From contig NZ_MIJE01000002.1 of NCBI RefSeq assembly GCF_001730225.1, positions 1 to 64,000 on the forward strand: a DNA stretch of 64,000 bases. Direction: 5' to 3'. Within the stretch, counting starts at the first letter, position 1. Every line of letters begins with the position of its first letter. This DNA comes from Desulfuribacillus alkaliarsenatis (GTDB taxonomy: Bacteria > Bacillota > Bacilli > Desulfuribacillales > Desulfuribacillaceae). Position numbers and translations under genes: made by a program. The notes beneath the pieces were generated by a model. That model saw nothing but the letters and a program-made list of their open reading frames with translations. It was not told the DNA's origin and did not search any database. Positions 27,653-40,200 of the stretch are shown one piece after another.

Positions 27653-28483
27653 TTATTTTTTGCGTCTACGAACAATGTATTTATCAGAGGACTTGCCTTT
27701 TTTCCTTGTTTTGTAACCAAGTGCTGGTTTACCCCAAGGTGTTACAGGTCCTGTACGTCCGATTGGAGCTTTACCCTCACCACCACCGTGTGGGTGATCT
27801 ACAGGGTTCATTACGCTACCACGAACTGTAGGTCTCTTACCTAACCAACGTGAACGACCTGCTTTACCAATGTTGATAAGCTCATGGTCAACATTACCTA
27901 CTTGGCCGATTGTTGCTCTACATTCTGCGTGTATCATGCGCATCTCGCCAGAGTTAAGACGAATTGTTACATAGTCTCCCTCTTTCGCTAGAAGCTGTGC
28001 AGATGTACCTGCGGAACGGATAAGCTGTCCACCTTTTCCAGGTTTCATTTCGATGTTGTGAATTACTGTACCCACAGGAATGTTTCTTAATGCTAAAGCA
28101 TTACCTATCTTGATGTCGGAACCTGGTCCTGACATTACAGCATCTCCAACTTTGATACCCTTAGGGGCTAAGATATATCTTTTTTCTCCATCGGCATAGT
28201 TAATTAATGCAATGTTAGCCGTACGGTTTGGATCATACTCGATTGTAGCAACTTTGCCTGGTATGCCATCTTTCGTACGCTTGAAGTCGATAATACGGTA
28301 TTTACGCTTATGTCCTCCACCCTGATGGCGAACTGTCAGCTTTCCTTGGTTGTTACGTCCACCTTTGCTTTTTAAAGGAGCAAGAAGCGACTTTTCTGGC
28401 TGATCTGTAGTGATTTCTGAGAAATCAGATACGGACATGCCTCTACGTCCAGGTGAGGTCGGTTTGTATTTTTTGATACCCAT
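27653..28483 (-). CDS. rplB: 50S ribosomal protein L2
   Basis: The 276-residue protein starts [21 protein letters not shown] and has the L2 blocks [22 protein letters not shown], the SH3-like middle domain and the C-terminal [17 protein letters not shown]-type sequence (here [39 protein letters not shown]). The conserved histidine in PHGGG region is near the peptidyl-transferase centre. It follows rplW by 43 nt. Confidence 0.98.
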   Translation of the reverse strand: MGIKKYKPTSPGRRGMSVSDFSEITTDQPEKSLLAPLKSKGGRNNQGKLTVRHQGGGHKRKYRIIDFKRTKDGIPGKVATIEYDPNRTANIALINYADGEKRYILAPKGIKVGDAVMSGPGSDIKIGNALALRNIPVGTVIHNIEMKPGKGGQLIRSAGTSAQLLAKEGDYVTIRLNSGEMRMIHAECRATIGQVGNVDHELINIGKAGRSRWLGKRPTVRGSVMNPVDHPHGGGEGKAPIGRTGPVTPWGKPALGYKTRKKGKSSDKYIVRRRKK

Positions 28484-28526
28484 GGATTTTCCCTCCTTTT
28501 TAAATCATTTGTTAGTTATAGTTCGA

Positions 28527-28817
28527 TTAAACGCCTTCGAAGAACTCAATTGCTTTAGAATCTTCTGACAGGGTAATCGTCGCTTTTTTCCAATCGCTAG
28601 TGTAACCAGAATATCTTCCGAAGCGCTTTGGCTTGCCTTTTACGTTTTGTGTGTTAACATTAACAACTTTAACGTCAAAGATAGTCTCAATTGCTTGCTT
28701 AATTTCTGTTTTGTTAGCCCTGTTGTCAACAACAAATGTGTATTTGTTAGCTTCCATCAATTGGCTAGACTGTTCAGTAATGATTGGTTTTTTAATAATA
28801 TCACGAGGATTTTTCAT
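28527..28817 (-). CDS. rplW: 50S ribosomal protein L23
   Basis: The 96-residue protein reads [21 protein letters not shown] with the L23 pattern [48 protein letters not shown]23 is the docking site for trigger factor and SRP at the exit tunnel. Its ATG shares one base with the rplD stop codon (TAATG), which implies translational coupling. Confidence 0.98.
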   Translation of the reverse strand: MKNPRDIIKKPIITEQSSQLMEANKYTFVVDNRANKTEIKQAIETIFDVKVVNVNTQNVKGKPKRFGRYSGYTSDWKKATITLSEDSKAIEFFEGV

Positions 28818-29440
28818 TACGCAAACACCTCCTCAACTTTGGATACAGCGTCTTTGGTAATGATTAGTTTATCATGACCTACTAAATCTAATACGTTAAT
28901 GCCAGTAGCCTTAACAAACTTTACTCCAGGAATGTTACGAGCTGATAGGTAGATGTTTAGGTCCTCATCGTTACCTACTACTAGTGTCTTCTGGTTGATG
29001 TTTAGGTTGTTAAGAATTTTAATCATTTCCTTAGTTTTTGGTGCATCAAATTGTAGTTGATCTACTACAACGATTTCATCGTTAATTACCTTTAATGAAA
29101 GTGCAGATTTAAGTGCTAGTCTTCTAACTTTCTTAGGCAATTTATAAGCATAGCTTCGTGGAGTTGGTCCAAATACCACGCCGCCGCCCTTCCATTGAGG
29201 CGCACGAATCGTTCCTTGACGAGCACGTCCTGTACCCTTTTGTTTCCAAGGCTTACGACCGCCACCACGTACTGCTGAACGGTTTTTCACCGCATGCGTT
29301 CCACGACGTAATGATGCTCTTTGCATCAATACCGCATCATAAAGTACGCTTTGATTAGGTTCGATACCAAATACTTGCTCACTTAACTCGATATCGCCAA
29401 CTTGGTCTCCGTTTATGTTATATACTGCAACTTTAGGCAT
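28817..29440 (-). CDS. rplD: 50S ribosomal protein L4
   Basis: The 207-residue protein begins [21 protein letters not shown], has the long tunnel loop ([52 protein letters not shown]) and a Rossmann-like C-terminal part. L4 is the S10-operon repressor in E. coli; no such leader is known in Firmicutes. It follows rplC by 32 nt with AGGAGGACTCGTAA upstream. Confidence 0.98.
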   Translation of the reverse strand: MPKVAVYNINGDQVGDIELSEQVFGIEPNQSVLYDAVLMQRASLRRGTHAVKNRSAVRGGGRKPWKQKGTGRARQGTIRAPQWKGGGVVFGPTPRSYAYKLPKKVRRLALKSALSLKVINDEIVVVDQLQFDAPKTKEMIKILNNLNINQKTLVVGNDEDLNIYLSARNIPGVKFVKATGINVLDLVGHDKLIITKDAVSKVEEVFA

Positions 29441-29472
29441 TTACGAGTCCTCCTTTCTTGACAAAAATAACG

Positions 29473-30102
29473 TTATTTTACGCTTTTTATCGCTTGTTTT
29501 ATTATGATTTGACCTTTTTTCGGTCCTGGAATTGCGCCTTTAATAAGAAGTAAGTTGCGCTCAGGGTCAACCTTAACGATCTCTAGGTTTTGAACTGTTA
29601 CTTTTTCAGCACCCATATGACCTGGTAATGGTTTTCCTTTGAATACGCGCATTGCGTCAATAGCTCCTAGTGATCCTGGTCCACGGTGATAGTGAGATCC
29701 GTGAGACATTGGTCCGCGTGAGTAGTTGTGGCGTTTAATTGACCCTTGGAAGCCTTTACCCTTTGATGTACCAGTTACATCAACGAACTCTCCAGCTTCA
29801 AAAATACTTGCAGTCACTTCCTTGCCTACCTCGTACTCATCTAGATTAACTCCTCTTACTTCTCGAATGAAGCGCTTAGGAGTGGATCCTGCTTTTTTAA
29901 CGTGGCCTAGGCTTGGCTTGTTAGCACGGTGTTCTTTTTGATCACCAAAGCCTATTTGAATTGCTTCATACCCGTCAGTTTCCATTGTCTTCTTTTGTAA
30001 AACTACGCAAGGTCCAACTTCGACTACAGTCACAGGAAATACTTGACCGTTTTCGCCGAATACTTGAGTCATACCAAGTTTTTTACCTAAGATTCCTTTC
30101 AT
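29473..30102 (-). CDS. rplC: 50S ribosomal protein L3
   Basis: The protein (209 residues) starts [20 protein letters not shown] and contains the L3 signature [38 protein letters not shown]3 nucleates 50S assembly near the peptidyl-transferase centre. Start 30102 follows GGGAGGTGCACAAGC; an in-frame upstream start at 30126 would lie before that site. The 85-nt gap to rpsJ contains a hairpin (GAAAC-ATACT/AGTAT-GTTTC on the minus strand, about 30127-30158). Confidence 0.98.
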   Translation of the reverse strand: MKGILGKKLGMTQVFGENGQVFPVTVVEVGPCVVLQKKTMETDGYEAIQIGFGDQKEHRANKPSLGHVKKAGSTPKRFIREVRGVNLDEYEVGKEVTASIFEAGEFVDVTGTSKGKGFQGSIKRHNYSRGPMSHGSHYHRGPGSLGAIDAMRVFKGKPLPGHMGAEKVTVQNLEIVKVDPERNLLLIKGAIPGPKKGQIIIKQAIKSVK

Positions 30103-30187
30103 GCTTGTGCACCTCCCAGTTTGCATGGTTTTTATAGTGAAACATACTCGTTAGTATAGTAGTTTCTAAGAATAAAACCTGTTTTAA

Positions 30188-30517
<330 letters not shown>

Positions 30518-30624
30518 CTATTTTGATAATAGACTTCTCCGCGGAAATTATCCCTACACCCCGCCATGGCAAACCTGCCAGGTGTGTCGGCAACCTTCCA
30601 CATCATTGCAGTCAACAATATTGA

Positions 30625-30653
30625 ATTATATACTAGTTCGAGGGTGTTTGCAA
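30625..30653 (-). promoter_or_regulatory. S10 operon promoter (TTGCAA-N17-TATAAT)
   Basis: On the minus strand TTGCAA (complement 30648-30653), 17 bases and TATAAT (complement 30625-30630). Upstream lie A-rich tracts (AAAAAAAC, AAAAACC) that may act as an UP element. It gives a leader of about 120 nt before rpsJ, containing GTGTCGGCAACC/GGTTTGCC-type pairable segments. Confidence 0.82.
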
Positions 30654-30730
30654 GTTTTTTTTGAGGTTTTTGTGCTTTTTTCAAAAACTTTTTTTAGAAT
30701 GTGGGATGAATATCTGGTGCGGCATCAATT

Positions 30731-30873
30731 CGCTCACTAAAGCCTCCAGCATTAAGTATTGCTAGACTTGGTCTGGCAAAGCTCCAAACTCGTCCTCTAG
30801 GCTTCAAACAGGTGGAGCTTTCTTGCCTTCCCTTCACCAAGCACTATTAAATGCTTCCGCCAAAGTTCGCTAC
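30731..30873. repeat. ~143-bp imperfect inverted repeat of unknown nature
   Basis: AAAGCTCCA (30778-30786) and TGGAGCTTT (30813-30821) are perfect inner arms. Outside them, AGCATTAAGTATTGCT..TGG (30748-30771) pairs imperfectly with CCAAGCACTATTAAATGCTT (30837-30856), and TTCGCT-type ends lie at both borders. Both arm pairs share a centre near 30800, so the element is one long interrupted hairpin. It lies between the chemoreceptor 3' end and the S10 promoter. No T-run or ORF is present. It may be a small palindromic mobile repeat or a structured RNA. Confidence 0.65.
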
Positions 30874-30906
30874 ATTTTAAATTTGATAATATATTATCGT
30901 TTGTCA

Positions 30907-32229
30907 TCAATACTTAAACTTAGATATACTTTCATCCATTTGCTCCGCTACTCCAGACAAGTCAAGACTGGCCTTCAATAGACTTTCCATAACTGCTTTT
31001 TGTTCCTCGACAGAGGCGGCAGCTTGTTCTGTACCCGCTGCATTTTCCTCAGAAACAGCTGATAAATTGTTCATTATATTGATGACTTCAGAATTTTTCT
31101 GATTCATCCCTTCTTTAGTTTGGTTCATCGTCTCGATTACCTTTTTTATATCCTCAATGGCATTTGCTATTCCTTTAAATCGCTCATTCGTATCTTCTAC
31201 ACTCTTCGTCTGCGAGTCGACAATAGCATCCATTTCCTTAATTGCATCCATAGCTTGTCTTGTTCTATCAGTTAATTCCAATATTATTTTAGCAATTTCA
31301 TCGGTGAATTGGTTTGACTGCTCTGCTAGCTTTCTTATCTCTTCTGCTACAACAGCAAAACCTTTACCAGCCTCTCCTGCTCTTGCTGCTTCTATAGAAG
31401 CGTTGAGGGCAAGTAGGTTGGTTTGATCTGCTATACCTTTAATTTTTTGACTAGCATTTACTATTCTTTCGGTACTTTCATTTGTATTTTTTATTATACT
31501 ACTTACGCTCTCGGTTATTTGATTACTTGCTTTTGTTTTCTCATTGAGTTCATTGATAATTTTTAACCCAGCATCTTTTGATTGTGTGACATCACTAACT
31601 GAGGAATTTAACCTTGTCATCATCAGTTGATCATTGTCAACTAATTCTCCTAATTCATTTATATGAAATGCACCTTCCTCAGTATCTTTTGCCTGGTTGT
31701 TTGCTCCTCCTGCAATCTCACTGATTGTTTTTGCTATTTCTTCAGAAGCCATCGCAGATTTTTCACTAACAATTTTTAAATCTCCCGAGAAAGCTTCCAC
31801 TTTTTTAGAATGCTCAGAAACTTCTTTAACAATCTGAACAAAATTATTTTTCATAGTCATTAGCGAACTTATCAGTACTCCAATTTCATCGTTTCTGTTT
31901 GCATACTTTTGATTATCTGATATATCCGTATCCGATAAATTGTATTCAGATAATTCCTCAACAAGCTTCAGAACATTATTGATAGGTTTTAGCACTATAA
32001 AATGCAAAAGTATAAAAACTAGTCCTGTAACTGTAGCAAGATTAATTAAAGTAGCTATGTACACAGAAAAGTCACCTGTGATACTATCAAATTGTTGAAT
32101 GAAACGATTAATATACAAAGCAATGGTCGGACTTATAATAAGAGCTATAACAACTCCAATAAGAATCTTAAATTTAATACCTATCTTCACTTTATGTAGC
32201 ACTCCTAAGTTACCGACTCGACTCTCCAC
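30907..32229 (-). CDS. Methyl-accepting chemotaxis protein without a sizeable sensor domain
   Basis: The protein (about 440 residues) has two membrane segments (about 21-41 and 57-81) separated by only ~16 residues, a HAMP domain ending in [13 protein letters not shown], and a complete signalling domain with the hairpin tip [39 protein letters not shown] and the C-terminal [16 protein letters not shown] region. Such receptors pass signals to CheA-CheW; with no ligand domain it may sense membrane or redox state, or work with another receptor. GTG 32229 follows AGGGAG by 6 nt; GTG 32187 behind AGGAG is an alternative. It interrupts the usual tuf-rpsJ adjacency. Confidence 0.88.
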   Translation of the reverse strand: MESRVGNLGVLHKVKIGIKFKILIGVVIALIISPTIALYINRFIQQFDSITGDFSVYIATLINLATVTGLVFILLHFIVLKPINNVLKLVEELSEYNLSDTDISDNQKYANRNDEIGVLISSLMTMKNNFVQIVKEVSEHSKKVEAFSGDLKIVSEKSAMASEEIAKTISEIAGGANNQAKDTEEGAFHINELGELVDNDQLMMTRLNSSVSDVTQSKDAGLKIINELNEKTKASNQITESVSSIIKNTNESTERIVNASQKIKGIADQTNLLALNASIEAARAGEAGKGFAVVAEEIRKLAEQSNQFTDEIAKIILELTDRTRQAMDAIKEMDAIVDSQTKSVEDTNERFKGIANAIEDIKKVIETMNQTKEGMNQKNSEVINIMNNLSAVSEENAAGTEQAAASVEEQKAVMESLLKASLDLSGVAEQMDESISKFKY

Positions 32230-32348
32230 ACTGACCACTCCCTGATATTATTGTTTAAATTACCAATTTTAGAACTATAACCATCATAGTCTAATAGTAC
32301 TCAGTTTCAATAGGTAGCACGAATTAATTAATTATAAGTTCATGAGTC

Positions 32349-32374
32349 ATATCTCCCATTTATGTCTACATTTA
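32349..32374 (-). promoter_or_regulatory. Candidate sigma-D-like promoter of the chemoreceptor gene
   Basis: On the minus strand TAAA (complement 32371-32374), 14 bases and GGAGATAT (complement 32349-32356) resemble the motility sigma-D consensus TAAA-N14-16-GCCGATAT, with two mismatches in the -10. Chemotaxis genes in Bacillus use this sigma. It lies about 120 nt before the start codon. Confidence 0.4.
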
Positions 32375-32424
32375 GAAAACTTGAAATGAACCAAGCTGCT
32401 CGCAAATAAATCCCTTAGTTAACA

Positions 32425-32452
32425 TAAAAAAGGCCGCGCATATGCACGGCCT
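32425..32452 (-). terminator. Intrinsic terminator of the str operon (after tuf)
   Basis: On the minus strand GGCCGTGCATATGCGCGGCC forms a strong stem (one G-T type mismatch, CATATG at the tip) followed by TTTTTTATG. It begins about 24 nt after the tuf stop codon. Confidence 0.93.
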
Positions 32453-32475
32453 TCTTCTTATTAAATAGAGTAGAA

Positions 32476-33666
<1,191 letters not shown>

Positions 33667-33721
33667 GTTAATCATTCACTCCTTAATTTTTTATAAGATT
33701 ATATTATTTTTAATTAATTGA

Positions 33722-35791
33722 TTAGCTTTGTTTACTGATGATTTCTTCTGCAATATTCTTAGGTACTTGCTCGTAGTGTGCAAATTCCATTGAATAGTTA
33801 CCACGTCCTTGAGTTCTTGAACGTAGAGTTGTAGCATAACCAAACATCTCAGAAAGTGGTACATATGCACGAATTACTTGCGCACCAGCACGTGTATCCA
33901 TACCGTCTACACGACCACGGCGAGAATTCACATCACCCATGATATCTCCCATATATTCTTCTGGGACAATAACTTCTACTTTCATGATTGGCTCTAGTAA
34001 TGCTGGGTCACACTTAGTCTTTGCAGCTTTAAGTGATAATGAACCAGCAATTTTAAATGCCATCTCTGAAGAGTCAACATCATGGTATGAACCGTCTACA
34101 AGAGTTGCTTTTACATCTACTAATGGATATCCTGCAAGAACACCATTTTTCATGGATTCTTGTATACCATTGTCAACAGCAGGAATGTATTCCTTAGGAA
34201 TCGCTCCACCTACAACTTTGTTAACGAACTCGTAGCCTTTACCAGCTTCTAATGGTTCGAATTCAACCCAAACGTGACCAAATTGTCCACGTCCACCAGA
34301 CTGGCGTACGAACTTCCCTTCAACCTTAGCAGCAGAACGGAATGTTTCTCTGTAAGCAACCTGTGGTTTACCTACATCAGCTTGAACCTTAAACTCTCTC
34401 ATTAAGCGGTCAACAATGATTTCAAGGTGTAGTTCACCCATACCTGAGATGATTGTTTGACCAGTTTCTTCGTCAGTATGTGCTCTAAATGTTGGGTCTT
34501 CTTCAGCTAATTTAGATAATGCAATTGACATCTTATCATGGTCAGCTTTTGATTTAGGCTCAATAGCAACGTCGATAACTGGCTCTGGGAATACCATAGA
34601 TTCAAGAACGATTGGGCTCTTTTCATCACATAGTGTATCACCAGTTGTCGTATCTTTCAATCCTACTGCAGCAGCAATATCACCAGAATAAACAGTTTTT
34701 ATTTCTTCACGGTGGTTAGCATGCATTTGCAGGATACGTCCAATACGTTCACGCTTATTTTTAGTTGAGTTCAAAACGTAAGTACCGCTATCAACCGTTC
34801 CTGAATAAACACGGAAGAAAGCAAGCTTTCCTACGAATGGGTCAGTCATAATCTTGAAAGCTAGGGCCGCAAACGGCTCTTCGTCGCTAGAGTTACGAAC
34901 TGCTTCTTCTTCCTCATTGATGATACCTTTAATAGCTGGTACATCTAACGGAGAAGGCATATATTCGATAACACCATCCAGTAAGATTGGAACTCCTTTG
35001 TTCTTATATGATGAACCACAGAATACTGGGATAATCTCAACATTACATGTGCCTTTGCGTAATGCAGCTTTAATCTCTTCAACTGTTAGTTCTTCACCTT
35101 CTAAGTATTTCATCATGATGTCTTCATCAAGTTCAGCTACCGCATCAAGCAAACCTGAACGGTATTCTTCAACTTTATCCTGCATATCAGCTGGAATATC
35201 GCGGACTTCAGTCTCTTTTCCAAGATCATCCATGTAGTAATACGCTTTCAATTCTACTAGGTCGATAATACCTTTGAATTCGTCTTCTGCGCCTATTGGC
35301 AACTGTACAGGTACAGCATTAGCTTTTAGACGGTCGCGCATCATATCTACTACATTATAGAAGTCTGCTCCCATAATATCCATTTTGTTAACATATCCCA
35401 TACGTGGAACGCGGTATTTGTCCGCTTGTCTCCATACGGTCTCTGATTGTGGCTCTACGCCACCTTTAGCACAAAATACTCCAACTGCGCCATCTAGTAC
35501 ACGTAACGAACGTTCAACTTCTACTGTAAAGTCTACGTGACCTGGTGTATCGATGATGTTAATTCTGTGCTCTTTCCATTGAGCTGTAGTCGCAGCAGAT
35601 GTGATTGTAATACCACGCTCTTGCTCTTGCTCCATCCAGTCCATTGTAGCAGCACCGTCGTGAACTTCACCAATCTTGTGTAGACGACCAGTATAGAACA
35701 GGATTCTCTCAGTTGTTGTCGTCTTACCTGCATCAATGTGCGCCATGATACCAATGTTACGAGTTTTTGCTAGTGAGAACTCTCTGGCCAC
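33722..35791 (-). CDS. fusA: Translation elongation factor G
   Basis: The 689-residue GTPase has P-loop AHIDAGKTT (about 17-25), switch region RGITITSA, G3 DTPGHVDF, G4 NKMD, and domains II-V with the domain IV tip [18 protein letters not shown] and C-terminal [44 protein letters not shown]. It drives translocation of tRNA and mRNA. Length and motifs are those of the standard bacterial factor. It lies 35 nt after rpsG. Confidence 0.98.
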   Translation of the reverse strand: MAREFSLAKTRNIGIMAHIDAGKTTTTERILFYTGRLHKIGEVHDGAATMDWMEQEQERGITITSAATTAQWKEHRINIIDTPGHVDFTVEVERSLRVLDGAVGVFCAKGGVEPQSETVWRQADKYRVPRMGYVNKMDIMGADFYNVVDMMRDRLKANAVPVQLPIGAEDEFKGIIDLVELKAYYYMDDLGKETEVRDIPADMQDKVEEYRSGLLDAVAELDEDIMMKYLEGEELTVEEIKAALRKGTCNVEIIPVFCGSSYKNKGVPILLDGVIEYMPSPLDVPAIKGIINEEEEAVRNSSDEEPFAALAFKIMTDPFVGKLAFFRVYSGTVDSGTYVLNSTKNKRERIGRILQMHANHREEIKTVYSGDIAAAVGLKDTTTGDTLCDEKSPIVLESMVFPEPVIDVAIEPKSKADHDKMSIALSKLAEEDPTFRAHTDEETGQTIISGMGELHLEIIVDRLMREFKVQADVGKPQVAYRETFRSAAKVEGKFVRQSGGRGQFGHVWVEFEPLEAGKGYEFVNKVVGGAIPKEYIPAVDNGIQESMKNGVLAGYPLVDVKATLVDGSYHDVDSSEMAFKIAGSLSLKAAKTKCDPALLEPIMKVEVIVPEEYMGDIMGDVNSRRGRVDGMDTRAGAQVIRAYVPLSEMFGYATTLRSRTQGRGNYSMEFAHYEQVPKNIAEEIISKQS

Positions 35792-35826
35792 TGATTTTCC
35801 TCCTTAATATTATAAACAGTTTCATC

Positions 35827-36297
35827 TTACCAACGGTAGTGAGCGAATGCTTTATTCGCTTCTGCCATTTTGTGCGTCTCTTCACGTTTCTTCACGCTTG
35901 CACCTGTATTATTAGCTGCATCGATAATTTCATTCGCTAGACGCTCTTCCATTGTCTTCTCGTTACGTAGGCGAGAATAGTTCACTAACCAACGAAGTCC
36001 TAGAGTGATTTTTCTTTCTGGTTTAACTTCGATTGGTACTTGGTAGTTAGCACCACCAACACGACGAGCTTTTACTTCAAGCACAGGCATTATGTTCTTA
36101 AGTGCTTGATCAAAAACCTCTGTAGGCTCTTGTCCTGTTTTTTCTTTAATAGTTACAAAAGCATTATATAGGATACGCTGAGATACTCCGCGCTTTCCAT
36201 CTATCATTAACTTGTTAATTAAACGAGTAACTAGCTTGCTATTATAAACTGGATCAGGTAATACATCTCTACGAGGTACTGGTCCTTTTCTTGGCAT
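35827..36297 (-). CDS. rpsG: 30S ribosomal protein S7
   Basis: The protein (156 residues) starts [31 protein letters not shown] and contains [75 protein letters not shown]. It organises the 30S head and the mRNA exit. Start 36297 follows AAAGGAGGTAACAGA; the longer frame to 36348 would run through that site. It lies 74 nt after rpsL. Confidence 0.98.
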   Translation of the reverse strand: MPRKGPVPRRDVLPDPVYNSKLVTRLINKLMIDGKRGVSQRILYNAFVTIKEKTGQEPTEVFDQALKNIMPVLEVKARRVGGANYQVPIEVKPERKITLGLRWLVNYSRLRNEKTMEERLANEIIDAANNTGASVKKREETHKMAEANKAFAHYRW

Positions 36298-36371
36298 TCT
36301 GTTACCTCCTTTACTAAAAAATTTGCTTGCATTGCTAAAATGTAGCATCTATCAATTACAAAATTTTATAC

Positions 36372-36788
36372 TTACTTCTTCTTAGGTCTCTTAGCTCCGT
36401 ACTTCGATCTAGCTTGTAGTCTGTTTTGTACACCACCAGTGTCTAATGCACCACGAACAATATGGTAACGTACACCCGGTAAGTCTTTAACACGACCACC
36501 ACGAACTAGAACAACTGAGTGTTCTTGTAGGTTATGACCTATACCAGGGATATATGCTGTAACCTCAATTCCATTAGTTAAGCGCACACGAGCATATTTA
36601 CGAAGAGCTGAGTTAGGCTTCTTCGGCGTCATAGTTCCAACACGCGTACACACACCACGCTTTTGAGGAGAGCTTTGATTAGTTTGTGCTTTCTTAAAAC
36701 TATTGTACCCCTTCTGTAGTGCAGGAGCTGTTGATTTAACTACTTTCTCTTGTCTACCTTTACGTACTAATTGGTTAATTGTTGGCAC
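36372..36788 (-). CDS. rpsL: 30S ribosomal protein S12
   Basis: The protein (138 residues) begins with a [29 protein letters not shown], behind AAAGGAGGTGGACGAAA, so 36788 is chosen and the longer frame to 36884 is dismissed. S12 contacts the decoding centre. The streptomycin-relevant lysines ([11 protein letters not shown] and [13 protein letters not shown]) are wild type, and the aspartate after Lys in RVKDLPG is the usual methylthiolation site. The ~150-nt gap to rplGB contains a strong hairpin. Confidence 0.98.
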   Translation of the reverse strand: MPTINQLVRKGRQEKVVKSTAPALQKGYNSFKKAQTNQSSPQKRGVCTRVGTMTPKKPNSALRKYARVRLTNGIEVTAYIPGIGHNLQEHSVVLVRGGRVKDLPGVRYHIVRGALDTGGVQNRLQARSKYGAKRPKKK

Positions 36789-36857
36789 TTTCGTCCACCT
36801 CCTTTCAAAATAAGCCCACAGTTCCAGGCGATTCATTTTTTTCTCAAATGAAAAGTC

Positions 36858-36895
36858 TTTGATAGCAGGTCGGATGACATCCAACCTGCATCAAA
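36858..36895 (-). promoter_or_regulatory. Strong hairpin in the rplGB-rpsL gap
   Basis: On the minus strand TTGAT-GCAGGTTGGATG pairs with CATCCGACCTGC-TATCAA over about 16 bp, with one bulged A, one G-T pair and a tight tip. No T-run follows, so it is not an ordinary terminator. It lies 70 nt before rpsL and may control or process the str mRNA. Confidence 0.6.
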
Positions 36896-36940
36896 AACAT
36901 ATTTGTGATTCATTTTATTTACTTATTGTTTTTAACTTAG

Positions 36941-37189
36941 TTACTTAAGGATTGCTACTGTTGCAGCTCCTACATCAATTCCACAGGCAATGCCTAACTG
37001 CTTCATGGAGTCAACATAGCTGCATTTTACTGCCTTTTGCTTGCATTTCTCAATGACTTTATTAGTCACTTTAGCATCGGCATCTGTAGCTACTACTACT
37101 TCAATAGCTTCCCCATTTTCTATGGCTTTAATGGTTTGCTTTAAGCCTACCATTCGCCTGCTTGCTTCTTGAACAATTTGGTATGACAA
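36941..37189 (-). CDS. rplGB: L7Ae-family K-turn-binding protein (YbxF/RplGB)
   Basis: The protein (82 residues from a TTG start) reads SYQIVQEASRRMVGLKQTIKAIENGEAIEVVVATDADAKVTNKVIEKC and ends YVDSMKQLGIACGIDVGAATVAILK, the L7Ae fold with the conserved CGIDVGAA end. B. subtilis YbxF binds K-turn RNA. The TTG at 37189 is chosen because GAGGAGG stands 8 nt upstream and the family starts M-S-Y; the frame continues upstream to 37231 without another good ribosome site. It is the first gene of the str operon, about 40 nt after its transcription start. Confidence 0.93.
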   Translation of the reverse strand: MSYQIVQEASRRMVGLKQTIKAIENGEAIEVVVATDADAKVTNKVIEKCKQKAVKCSYVDSMKQLGIACGIDVGAATVAILK

Positions 37190-37237
37190 TGAACGAACCT
37201 CCTCAATCTCTACATTCATCCATTTACACACTAGAGT

Positions 37238-37266
37238 ATAGTAGCATTATCACACAGTGTTGTCAA
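37238..37266 (-). promoter_or_regulatory. str operon promoter (TTGACA-N17-TACTAT)
   Basis: On the minus strand TTGACA (complement 37261-37266), 17 bases and TACTAT (complement 37238-37243). It lies in the 100-nt gap between the rpoC stop and the rplGB start and would drive rplGB-rpsL-rpsG-fusA-tuf. Confidence 0.85.
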
Positions 37267-37289
37267 CATTTTTCTTTTGTATTTATTTA

Positions 37290-40200
37290 TTATAGGATTG
37301 GTTCATTTGCTTCAGATACCTCTGTAGCACCATCTGTAGCAGCTGTTCCTGCAACTGAATCTTTAGATGCAGCTACCTCGATATTGGTATTGCGATAGCG
37401 TGCCATCCCTGTTCCAGCAGGAATTAGTTTACCTATAATTACATTCTCCTTCAGACCAATTAAGCGATCAACCTTACCTTTAATTGCCGCATCTGTTAAG
37501 ACTCTTGTTGTCTCTTGGAATGAAGCTGCTGAAAGGAATGAATCTGTTTCTAGAGAAGCTTTGGTTATACCGAATAACACTGGCCTTGCCACAGCTGGGT
37601 CCTTACCTTCTATAAATGATTTCTTATTAGCATCCTCAAAATCATTCACATCAACATATGTCCCAGGGAGTAGGTTAGTATCGCCTTGCTCAATAATTCT
37701 AACTTTTCTCAGCATCTGTCTAACCATTACTTCGATGTGCTTGTCAGCAATATCAACACCCTGTAAACGGTAAACTCTTTGCACCTCGCGAATTAAGTAG
37801 TTCTGAACCCCACGAATACCACGAACCATTAGTAGTTCCTTTGGATCTATAGAACCTTCTGTAAGCTCCTGACCAGGGACAACTTCAGCGTCCTTATGGA
37901 CTTTGATTCTTGAGTTATATGGAATTTGATAGATTTTGTTTTCGCGATCGTTTTTAATCTCAACTTCACGCTTACCTTTAGCATCCCTAACGTCTATGAC
38001 AATACCGTCTACTTCAGAGATGACGGCCTGACCCTTTGGATTACGCGCTTCAAACAATTCTTGAATTCTCGGTAGACCCTGTGTGATATCATCTCCAGCA
38101 ACACCACCCGTATGGAAGGTACGCATCGTTAACTGTGTACCTGGTTCACCGATTGATTGAGCCGCTATAATACCAACAGCTTCACCGATTTCAACGTTGT
38201 TGCCTGTAGCAAGGTTTCTGCCGTAGCACTTAATGCATACCCCATGACTAGTCTTACACGTAATGATTGAGCGTATGCGAACTTTCTTAATGCCAGCCCT
38301 TATAATTTCATCTGCTAAATAATCATCGATTAATTCATCAGCAGCTACGATAACTCCCTTAGTTTCAGGATGACGTACATCTTCAAAACTAACACGACCT
38401 ACTATGCGCTCAAATAAATCTTGGATGACTTCGCTACCATCACGCATATCTTCTACTTCTAAGAATCTATCTGTGCCACAGTTATCTTCACGCACTATAA
38501 CGTCCTGTGCAACGTCTACTAAACGACGGGTTAAGTAACCTGAGTCTGCTGTTCTAAGGGCCGTATCTGCCAAACCTTTACGAGCTCCGTGTGTCGAAAT
38601 AAAGTACTCAAGAACTGTTAATCCTTCACGGAAATTAGATTTAATTGGTAGCTCAATAATTCTACCACTCGGATTTGCCATTAGACCGCGCATACCAGCT
38701 AGCTGTGTAATCTGTGATACGTTACCACGTGCTCCAGAGTTAGCCATCATGTAGATAGAATTATGACGATCCAGGGTGCCCATAAGCTCTTTAGTAATAT
38801 CGTCTTTAGCTGCACTCCAGATAGATATAATTCGGTCGTAACGTTCCCCATCAGTAATAAGTCCACGCTTGAATTGCTTAATTACTGTTTCAACTTTATC
38901 TTCAGCGTCTTTCAAGATAGAGAACTTAGCATCTGGAACTATGATGTCAGATACAGCTATTGTAATACCAGCTTTTGTTGCATACTTGAATGCTAAGGAT
39001 TTTAGATTATCAAGTATTTGTGCCGAACGTGTTGTCTTATATCTGTGGAAGCACTCACCAATAATTTTTCCTAAATTACCCTTTGTCAAGGCTTGTATAT
39101 CATCAATTTGCTCAATAAATTCTTTTACATTAGCACCTTTTTCAAAGATGAAGTATTTATCACTTACAGCCTCTGTCATGTTTTTATTGGTTGGCTCAAT
39201 GATAAATGGATAATCATCAGGGAATATCTCATTAAATATTAATTTACCCACTGTTGTTACTAATAAAGCTTGGTTTTGCTTTTCAGTAAAATTGGTTTTT
39301 CCAATTGTCTTTGCTGGTACAGCTATAAGAGTGTGCAACGAGACCATATCGTTTTGGTAAGCTAGTATAGCTTCATTAGCGTTATGGAATACCTTGCCTT
39401 CTCCTTTCTGCCCCTTCTTAGTTATTGTTAGGTAATAGCAACCTAATACCATATCCTGAGTTGGTGTAACAACAGGTTTTCCATCCTTAGGATTTAGTAT
39501 GTTATGGGCAGCTAACATTAATAGACGTGCTTCTGCTTGTGCTTCAGACGATAATGGTACGTGTACAGCCATTTGGTCACCATCAAAGTCAGCATTATAT
39601 GCCGTACATACAAGCGGATGCAGGCGGATTGCCTTACCTTCCACTAGCACAGGTTCAAATGCCTGAATACCTAGTCTATGCAGGGTCGGTGCACGGTTTA
39701 AGAGCACTGGGTGTTCCTTAATTACATCCTCTAAAACGTCCCATACCTCTGGGTGAACACGCTCTACTTTACGCTTCGCACTCTTGATATTATGAGCAAT
39801 TTTACGTGCTACTAATTCCTTCATTACAAACGGCTTAAATAACTCTAATGCCATTTTCTTAGGTAGACCACACTGATAAATGTGTAGATTTGGACCTACA
39901 ACAATAACAGAACGTCCCGAGTAGTCAACACGTTTTCCTAATAGGTTTTGACGGAAACGTCCTTGCTTCCCTTTAAGCATGTGGCTTAATGATTTCAGAG
40001 GACGGTTGCCTGGACCTGTTACTGGTCGCCCCCTACGTCCGTTATCAATTAATGCATCTACTGCTTCTTGGAGCATGCGTTTTTCATTCTGAACGATTAT
40101 CTCTGGTGCTCCCAAATCAAGCAGGCGCTTTAATCTATTGTTTCTGTTAATTACCCTACGGTATAAATCATTTAAATCAGATGTTGCAAACCTTCCACCA

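Noticed and set aside
30660-30906. Pseudogene fragment between rpsJ and the chemoreceptor
   Set aside because: All six frames are interrupted and none gave recognisable protein motifs; the inverted-repeat structure explains the sequence better.
34854-35237. Plus-strand ORF of 127 residues inside fusA
   Set aside because: Ser-rich antisense frame caused by the codon use of fusA; no start signal.
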